NCBI RefSeq assembly: GCF_014898815.1
Contig: NW_026515468.1
Location: forward strand, 558,001 to 622,000
Direction: 5' to 3'
Origin: Panonychus citri
Taxonomy: Eukaryota > Arthropoda > Arachnida > Trombidiformes > Tetranychidae
Length of the DNA: 64,000 nucleotides
Shown: piece by piece, positions 57,012 to 64,000 of the stretch
How the letters are laid out: the number at the start of each line of letters is the position of its first letter
How positions within the stretch are numbered: position 1 is the stretch's first letter
Made by a program: the position numbers and the translations under genes
Notes under the pieces: generated by a model
Seen by the model: only the letters and a program-made list of their open reading frames with translations
Told to the model about the DNA's origin: nothing
The model's database searches: none

Positions 57012-58820
57012 CTAAAGAGAAAAATAGTAATTTGAGAATAAGAAAAGTTTGTTATTAGTTAATTTTGTCCTTTCTTTTTCGGTGAGATTTTTCTTTCATA
57101 TATAACTTGAATGTCGAATTTTTCTTGGATCATAATCAAGCATCAAGTTGTTAGATGGTAGATGGTAGTTGATTGTTGTGCGCATTCAGCTAAGAAGATT
57201 TTCATGATTATCATCATGATTAAGTTGTTTAAAGTGAGTGAAGGAGTAATCATAAAAGCTCAGGGGCAAAGCTAAGAGAAGCTAAAATTTCAGATTAACT
57301 ACGTAAATGAGTGTAGCTTTTTTGTCATTAACTGTTTCTCATTTAGTGGAAAATAATAACACATAAATAAAACAAAAACAAACACGTGTAAAAGATACGC
57401 CAGAGATAATTCCTGGAAAGTGAGAGAGAGAGAGAGAGAGAGAGAAAAGAAAAACTTCACCAGCTCATAAAGAGTGAGCTGTATTTTTGTCAACCCTTTA
57501 AATACCCAAAAAGCCATGAAATGTAATTCAAGTAACGAATGAGCAAAAACAATAAACAAATAGTTGATATCATGTATGAGGAAATGATAAACACTTACAA
57601 AGAAAAAGACTCAATCAACTTAAGGGGGTTAACCTTGCAAGAGATGAAAACAAGAGTAGATTAAACTTGTCAGGTGAATCCATTAAATAGGATAAAAACA
57701 TAACAGTAAATAAAACCACAAAGCCAACGACTTAAACCCAAGCAAAAACATAAATCAGAGAAACAAACAAACAAACAACCAAACAATTAAACAAAACAAA
57801 TAAAACAAAACTTTAAATTAAATCAAAAACCAATAATCAAAACAATCAAATCGAAGAGAGAAAATCAATCAATTAAAATGGCGGCAAGAGAAAAATTTTC
57901 ATTCTAATCAAAATGGACCAATGAGAATCGCCCAAAGAATTAGCGCCATCTACAAACATTTAGAAATTAATTACATTTTTTATCGAGAAATTAATTACAG
58001 GTAATGATGAAGAAGAAGACAAGAGATGATTAAAGAGAGAGAGAGTAATGAAGATAAAGATAAGAGATTGAAAGTGAGATAATTTTGCAAGAGAGAGAGA
58101 AAGAGAGAGAGAGAAACGAAGAGAGTGAGAGATTATTGAGAGAGTTGATTTTTGATGGAATTTGTTTTCACTTTTGCTTCATCTTCTTCTCGGTGATTAT
58201 GTTATTTTATTTGGTGACGATTCTAAAGTAATCAAGTTAATTTAGGTGCAAGACACGTTTTCATGGTTTCTCTTCATCATCATCATCATAATTATATCAA
58301 CATCTTTTTCTGTGTATTGTAACCACAATTTACTTTCAACGTGCTTATCCCTCCCTCTATTTTTTGTTCTCTCTCACTTGAAGAAGACAAAACATATTCT
58401 CAAGTGCGTATTCTTTTTTTTCTCCAATTAATCTCTTTAATTAATTTCTCTCATCTTTAACTCTTCATCTTCTTTTTCACAGTTACAATTGTAATTCTAT
58501 TTATCTCCACAGATTCTCTATCTATTTGGTATCATCAACAGGTTGGTATTTAATTAGTGACGATTCTCTATCAGTCTTTTCCATTGGAAGGGCCGTTATG
58601 TTTTCTCCAATTTTCTATTCTCTTTTGGGTTAATTGTCTCTCTTATTTTCTCTATTTTTTATCTCTTTCTCTCTTTTCTTTCTTTTCTTTCTCTGTTTCT
58701 CTTTCTGAAGAATATTCTTTTCTTTTCTTTTGCTTTCGATTTCTAACAGTTCATGTTATCAATATGTTGCCTTCTATTGAATTGTGGTGATTAATTAATT
58801 GGAGTCAATTAAATTAACTG
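57012..58820. promoter_or_regulatory. Upstream region of TXNDC15 and MITF/TFE genes
   Basis: The TXNDC15 5' exons and the MITF/TFE first exon(s) must lie here. GA runs at 57422-57444 and near 58030-58140 could be GAGA-factor sites. A donor CTG|GTAAGT at 58820/58821 is a good candidate for the end of a non-coding first exon of the MITF/TFE gene. No other gene seen. Confidence 0.4.
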
Positions 58821-60747
58821 GTAAGTAATTGATTCTCTTTGTTCACTTTTCTATCTCTGTATTTATGATCCTCTAAATTGTCCAACAGTTTAAATCTGAT
58901 TCCATTGAGTTGTTTACATTTTGAAATAGCGAAAGGAGGGAAAACATGGAGAAAATGAAAACCTGATTTTCTAAATTCCAACCTCAAAACAAAAGATTAA
59001 TTTCTCAGATAATCAATTGATAATTGATGAGAATTAAAATGATGATAAAAGTGAGAGAGAGAGAGATGATGTAAGTTAAGAGGATCAACAAGTTATTTCT
59101 AAAAATCACTAAGGCCTTTGATTAGAAAATGTTCTTTTGTGAATATGATTATCACTTTTTAGAGTAGAATTTGTTTTCAATATTTGCCTCTGTCTATTTC
59201 TCTCTCAACTCTTTCTGATAACGATGATGATGATGATGATCTACGCAAGCAAAGGCAAAAGTGCCTCTTGTTAAATCTTTTATTCTTTAATCATCATCAT
59301 TTATCTTCCCCATCCCCCTAATTTTCTCTCTTTACATCTCAGAATTTCTCTGAATTATTTATCTATTTCTCTTTTTTTTCCACTTAAAACTATCGAAAAA
59401 AAAACTCTTCTGATTTTCTCTCTTTTTTATTCATACTCGTTCTCTTGTCCTTCTGTTCCCACCTTCTCTCTTTCATATTTTCCTCTCTTCATCCTTTTTC
59501 ATCTCTATCAATGTACCTCCCTCTCTATCTCTCACTCTATGAGTAAATTTCGATGTCCTTGTCTCGAATATTATATTCATTACATCTCTCTCACTGCCTC
59601 CCTCTATCTACTCTTTCCCTCGTCATCATCATCATTCTTCCAACTCACTCAGTGTTTTTTTACATCATAAACATTAAAGTGAAAATGAAAGACCGAAGGC
59701 GTGTGCATTTCATTTCTCTTTCTTCTTCCTCTTTCATTTTCTAATAGAAAAAAGAAAGAGATTAATATATCCCCCTTCTTTACTCTCTTTTCCATCATCA
59801 TCATCATCATCTCATCTTCCAAGGTCTTTCATCATCTTTTACCAAAGTATTTTTTTTTTCTATGGGGGAACAACTTAAGGAACATCCCTTATTAACCCCC
59901 AAAGCTCATTAAGTGAGCAAAGGGCTTAACTACACAGTAACTCTCTATCTATCACTCCCTCTCCCCCTTTTCTATTACACACATACTCTCTCTCTCTCTC
60001 TTACTCTCACTCATTCTCTCTCAATGGTATCTTCCTCTGGCAGGCAAAACTATTGGCAGTATAATTCAACACTCGCACAGATTAATTGTAAACAGTTTAA
60101 TTGTAAACAACATTCTTTTTAATACTAATCGTGTTTTTCTTTCTTTTCTCTTTCTTTTCTCTTTCTTCATAGTTTTTCTTCTCTTTCTTTGATCACATGG
60201 CTCATCGTCATCATCATCATCACCAACAACAACACCAACCTAACCAGTTATTAATAATATTATTGTTTTTGATGTTACTCGCTCTCTTTTCACCTTAAAT
60301 CATATTAATATTATTGACCAAATGTGTAACTCAAATTAAGATATTAACTTTTATCAACAACAACAATTAACCATTGGATAAAAACTAACGTGTTTTATGA
60401 ATTAATTTTCTGATTGTGCCTTTTTCGTGTTTTTCGTGTTATTTTGTGTTTTCCATTCTCTTTTCCTCCTTATCTCCTCTCATCATCATCATCATCATCA
60501 TCATCCTTCGTCATTATCAGTTAACACCTTTTTCAAATCAAATCAACAAGTGTTTGTATATGTGTCTATTGGAAAAAGGAAAACAACTTCTACAAAGTGC
60601 TCTGATACAACTGTGGAATAATTGGTCATAACTGTTGTTCAAAAGAAGCAGTAATCAAGCGTTTAAGTGTTAATTGTTCCTTAATTTTGTTTATATGTTA
60701 AAAACTCATTTCTTTGGAAAGAATCGTTTAAATCATCATTAGTGAAA
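58821..60747 (+). other. T-rich probable 5' UTR/intron of the MITF/TFE gene
   Basis: Pyrimidine-rich, with many short low-complexity open frames (for example at 59553-60122) that I reject as genes. The last bases before the ATG at 60748 include a weak acceptor (CATTAG, 60737-60742), so the coding exon may start by splicing from the donor at 58820. Confidence 0.4.
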
Positions 60748-63018
60748 ATGTCTCGCACAAGTTTAAAGCAACAACTAATGAGAGAGCAAATGGTTCAACA
60801 AGAGCGGAAAGAAGCTCTATTGAGGCAACAACAATTGCAAAAAATGCAAACTAATTCAAGATTAACATCTGATCATCTTAACATTGGTTCATCTTTGATT
60901 AATAATAATGGAAATCTAAACAGTAACAACAACAATAATAACAACATTGGCAGTTATACCAGTAGTGTGATTGCCATTGCTGGTGGAGGAACTGGTAGTG
61001 AACATCGAGGTGGACGATCTATTCCCCATTCAATTGGAACCATGAAACTATCGGAAGCAGCATCATGTCCAAGTTTTTTCACCGATGGTTTTAATAGTTC
61101 CGATAGTGGTCCACACTCATCCTCGAATCTTCCAACAGGAGGTTCATCATCCTCATCTTCAACTCTGATTACAAATATTAGTACAACGACAGCAACTTCA
61201 TCAAATACCCCCTCCTCTAAAGCAAACCTTCATCATCATCATCATCATCATCACCATTCAACACTTATGGGTGGTAATACCAATGGAAGTGGCCCACAGT
61301 CACCTTTCCCTTTAAGTCCAGATAGTCCGTTATCAGGACCGAGATCTTCAGCATCTGAAATTGATGAATATTGGGAAGATGTTCAACGAACTCTTGTCCT
61401 TGAGATGCCTGATCTAATGGATCAAAATGGCGGTGGTGGTAATGATGCTGGTGATCCCATGGGATCAGAACATGTTGCTAGTAATAGTATAAATGTTATC
61501 CACCATCATTCTCATCATCACCAATCATCATCTCATCATAGTCCCATGGATCCAATCGCTTCAACTTTACCTGCTGATATAAGTTACGGTTTCAACCCTC
61601 ACCAAATGTATACAGAAGAAGAAGATAGTCTTCAATCAACCAGCCATTTATCTGATGTAACAAAAATGTCCTCATCTTGTCCACCATTATCCACATCATG
61701 TCCTCCTCTTTCTTCAGATCCGGAATTTAGTGCATGGGAGCGGGAAAGGAAAAAGAAAGATGCTCACAATAAGATTGAACGACGTCGAAGGTACAATATC
61801 AATGATCGTATTAAAGAATTGAGCACTTTGTTACCAACTCAAGATGAAACTTATTACGATCTTGTCAAAGATATGAAACAAAATAAGGGAACCATTTTAA
61901 AAGCTTCGGTGGATTTTGTTCGAGAATTGAAACGAGATGTTAGTCGAATACCTGAATTAGAACAAAAAGCCCGCGAATTGGAGATGGAAAATCGTAAAAT
62001 GTCCATGAAATTACAACAATTGGAACAAGATTTAAGAACTCGTCCTTCGATTAGTGAAGAGCAACATGGATTATATGTAAGAATCTATTCCATTAATTGA
62101 AGAAAATATATTCGCTAATTACTCATGATGGTTGTCCATTATTATAAAATCAATCAAAGATAAATCAGTGATAGTTTTCTCTCAATTGCCTTTTACATAA
62201 TAATGTAAAAGGCATGATAATGTAATTTGACCGAGTTAACGAATAGTATAAGCCTCAAGTTAATTTCGATTAGAATCTAATGAAACAATAACGATTATAA
62301 TGTCTTTTTGCTTCTTCGATGAATTGAAATCATCCAGGAAAATGGCGAAGTGATAAATTTTTCTCTCTCTTTTTATAATTGATCGCTGATGGCAAGGAAA
62401 ACTTTTTGGGTTAAAATTTGATTTTAATCGATTATTTTAAATTAACTTTACTTCCTTTCCATCTTATCTTTGAACTATTTCCCGATTTAATTCCATTAAT
62501 TAAAATGATTTAATTTTATATTCAATCAACAGAAACCAGATTCATCATCACCTAAATCAATACAATTTGGACATCAACCACATCTCCATCATCATGCTCA
62601 TCATATTCATCATTCAACTCACCATGGAACACCCACTCCACCACCTCATCCACAATCCCTTCCACATCATCTTTCTCATGGTTTCCATCAATCAACAACT
62701 GAAACAGATTATTGGATTAACAGTGGTATCACCTTGGATGAAAATCCAAATACTGGTAGTTTACAAAGTCACTCTCAACATTTAACTTCAAGTTCACTGG
62801 GTCATCATATCGATATAAGTGGTGATCTGGTCGATTCAATTTACGGGACATCTAGGATGCCATCTTCACACCATCACCCGATAATTAAACAAGAATACAA
62901 TGTATCACCCAGTCAATCAAGTTCCGGTTTAGGGTCACTTTCATCACCAACATCCTTAGGTTCATCTTTTCTACCTCTCTCTCAAATGTTGATCAACGAA
63001 GCAAGTAAAGATTCCTAG
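60748..63018 (+). CDS. MITF/TFE-family bHLH leucine-zipper transcription factor
   Basis: Two exons, 60748-62076 and 62533-63018, join in phase 0 to give 604 aa. The N terminus SRTSLKQQLMREQM is the conserved MITF/TFEB motif. A long low-complexity stretch (His, Ser, Asn runs) follows. An acidic segment (EIDEYWEDVQRT, ~205) may be the activation domain. SCP motifs (SCPSF, SCPPLS) resemble the 14-3-3 phosphorylation sites of MITF. The basic helix-loop-helix (KKKDAHNKIERRRRYNIN) is near residue 337, and the leucine zipper follows to ~432. An IKQE sumoylation-type motif lies in the second exon. MITF/TFE factors bind E-box/M-box DNA and control lysosomal and pigment or growth genes. The ATG at 60748 is at the conserved motif; a coding upstream exon cannot be excluded. 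Confidence 0.93.
62077..62532 (+). other. Intron of the MITF/TFE gene
   Basis: GT-AG intron with AT-rich body. No element seen except a short inverted AATGTAAAAGGCAT-type repeat near 62190-62215. Confidence 0.7.
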
Positions 63019-64000
63019 GAATCAACTCTTCCCATGTAAAAGGTGAATTACCTTCACCTCAAGTTATGGATGTTTGTGATTAAACAACGAGAGAGAGAGA
63101 GAGAGAGAGAAAAGGGTAATACAAGATTCAACAATCAACAATCAACAAACTGCTAAATGAAAACAATACCGATTAAATTAACATTGGCAATTTAAAAGCA
63201 ATTTAAATTTTCTTTTTTCTCCTTCAACGCGACACAATCATAACCATTATATTCTTGCTGATGCTCAATTCTGTTCATATCTTCAATATTTTCCTCAACA
63301 TTTTCATGGTTCCTTTAAAAATTTGCTCATCTTTTTCCTTCTAATCTCTCTCTCACTCTCTAATTAAATTAATCATCATTTATCAATCTTCCTATCGTCA
63401 TCAACAACATGTCATCCTTTTCACTCATCTTGTGTCTTATTCTTGCTTCAAGCATAATTACATTTTCTTGTAATCATCATCATCATTTAAGAAAAAGGAG
63501 AGAGAGAGAGATTGTTAATTAACTTTGATTGTTGCTCTCCTTAACTCCTTCCTGAGACGAATTAATCTTGTTCAAAGACCACTGAAGTTAATACAATTAA
63601 CTTGATTTTCTTGACCCCACCTTTAAATTGCTAAAACGATATTTTGATTAGCATTATACATATTTAAATTTATATATAAAACAACGCAACGATAAACAAA
63701 ACAGCCCATTGACGGACATCATAACCATACAAAAATCAAACAATTAATGATAAACAATTTAAATTGTTTCATATACTCAATTTTCAATACACATTTAAAT
63801 TGCTCACAGAGGATTGAAAAGAAACACAATTACTACAATACTGCTCACTCCTTGATGATTAAAAAATAACCCCTGATAAGATGTAAATCGCTAATCCTAT
63901 TTAATTAACTAATCACCCAAGTAAATACACATCATCAAATATATATAAATATGTATATCAACAATCAAGTCAACAATCAATTAATGATCAAAAAACGATC
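63019..64000. other. 3' flank of the MITF/TFE gene
   Basis: A GA run lies at 63089-63111. The rest is AT-rich and probably 3' UTR, then intergenic. No further gene seen before the window ends. Confidence 0.6.

Noticed and set aside
59553..60631. Overlapping short frames before the MITF/TFE gene
   Set aside because: Translations of CT, TCA and ATC runs; region is probably 5' UTR/intron.
1..64000. tRNA, rRNA or CRISPR arrays
   Set aside because: No T-loop GGTTCGAATCC-type motifs, rRNA-like stretches or regularly spaced repeats with unique spacers were found by reading; the dispersed heptamers are not a CRISPR array.

Overview
The window is AT-rich animal nuclear DNA with spliced genes, short GT-AG introns (some under 150 bp), AATAAA poly(A) signals and many GA/CT and ATC microsatellites. 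Gene content points to a bilaterian, most likely an arthropod: glycogen debranching enzyme, p38 MAP kinase, an MITF/TFE bHLH-Zip factor, TXNDC15, ARL6IP1, a serpin and a tetraspanin. A mite or other chelicerate is a guess from the base composition and compact introns, not something the sequence proves.

Layout. 1-~4.9 kb: 3' part of a Gypsy-like endogenous retroelement. The end of its integrase is fused in frame to an envelope-type polyprotein with two related modules; an antisense zinc-finger ORF and a dense array of the heptamer GTCTGAC/GTCAGAC follow. ~4.9-20.1 kb: gene-poor AT-rich DNA. 20.2-23.1 kb: tetraspanin. 24.4-26.0 kb: serpin. 26.9-28.1 kb: secreted protein of three repeats that I do not recognise. 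28.8-34.1 kb (minus): complete four-exon glycogen debranching enzyme. 35.6-38.4 kb: complete six-exon p38 kinase. 39.3-40.4 kb: repeat remnants including a fold-back element. 41.4-42.6 and 52.8-54.5 kb: two copies of ARL6IP1 flanking a block (44.5-52.7 kb) of retroelement-type genes. 56.3-57.0 kb (minus): 3' part of TXNDC15. 58-63 kb: MITF/TFE factor.

The block between the ARL6IP1 copies is the most unusual part. Three Gag-like genes, each with three zinc knuckles (one spliced, one with a possible +1 frameshift), plus one ORF without knuckles, lie on the minus strand. About 100 bp away and divergent from them is a RING-finger ORF followed after a 1-nt gap by an intact 957-aa endonuclease/reverse transcriptase ORF. 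This head-to-head arrangement of Gag-like and pol-like genes is not the usual layout of a non-LTR retrotransposon, and all frames except Gag C look intact. Exon joins below were made by reading splice consensus and checking phase by hand; no database search was possible.
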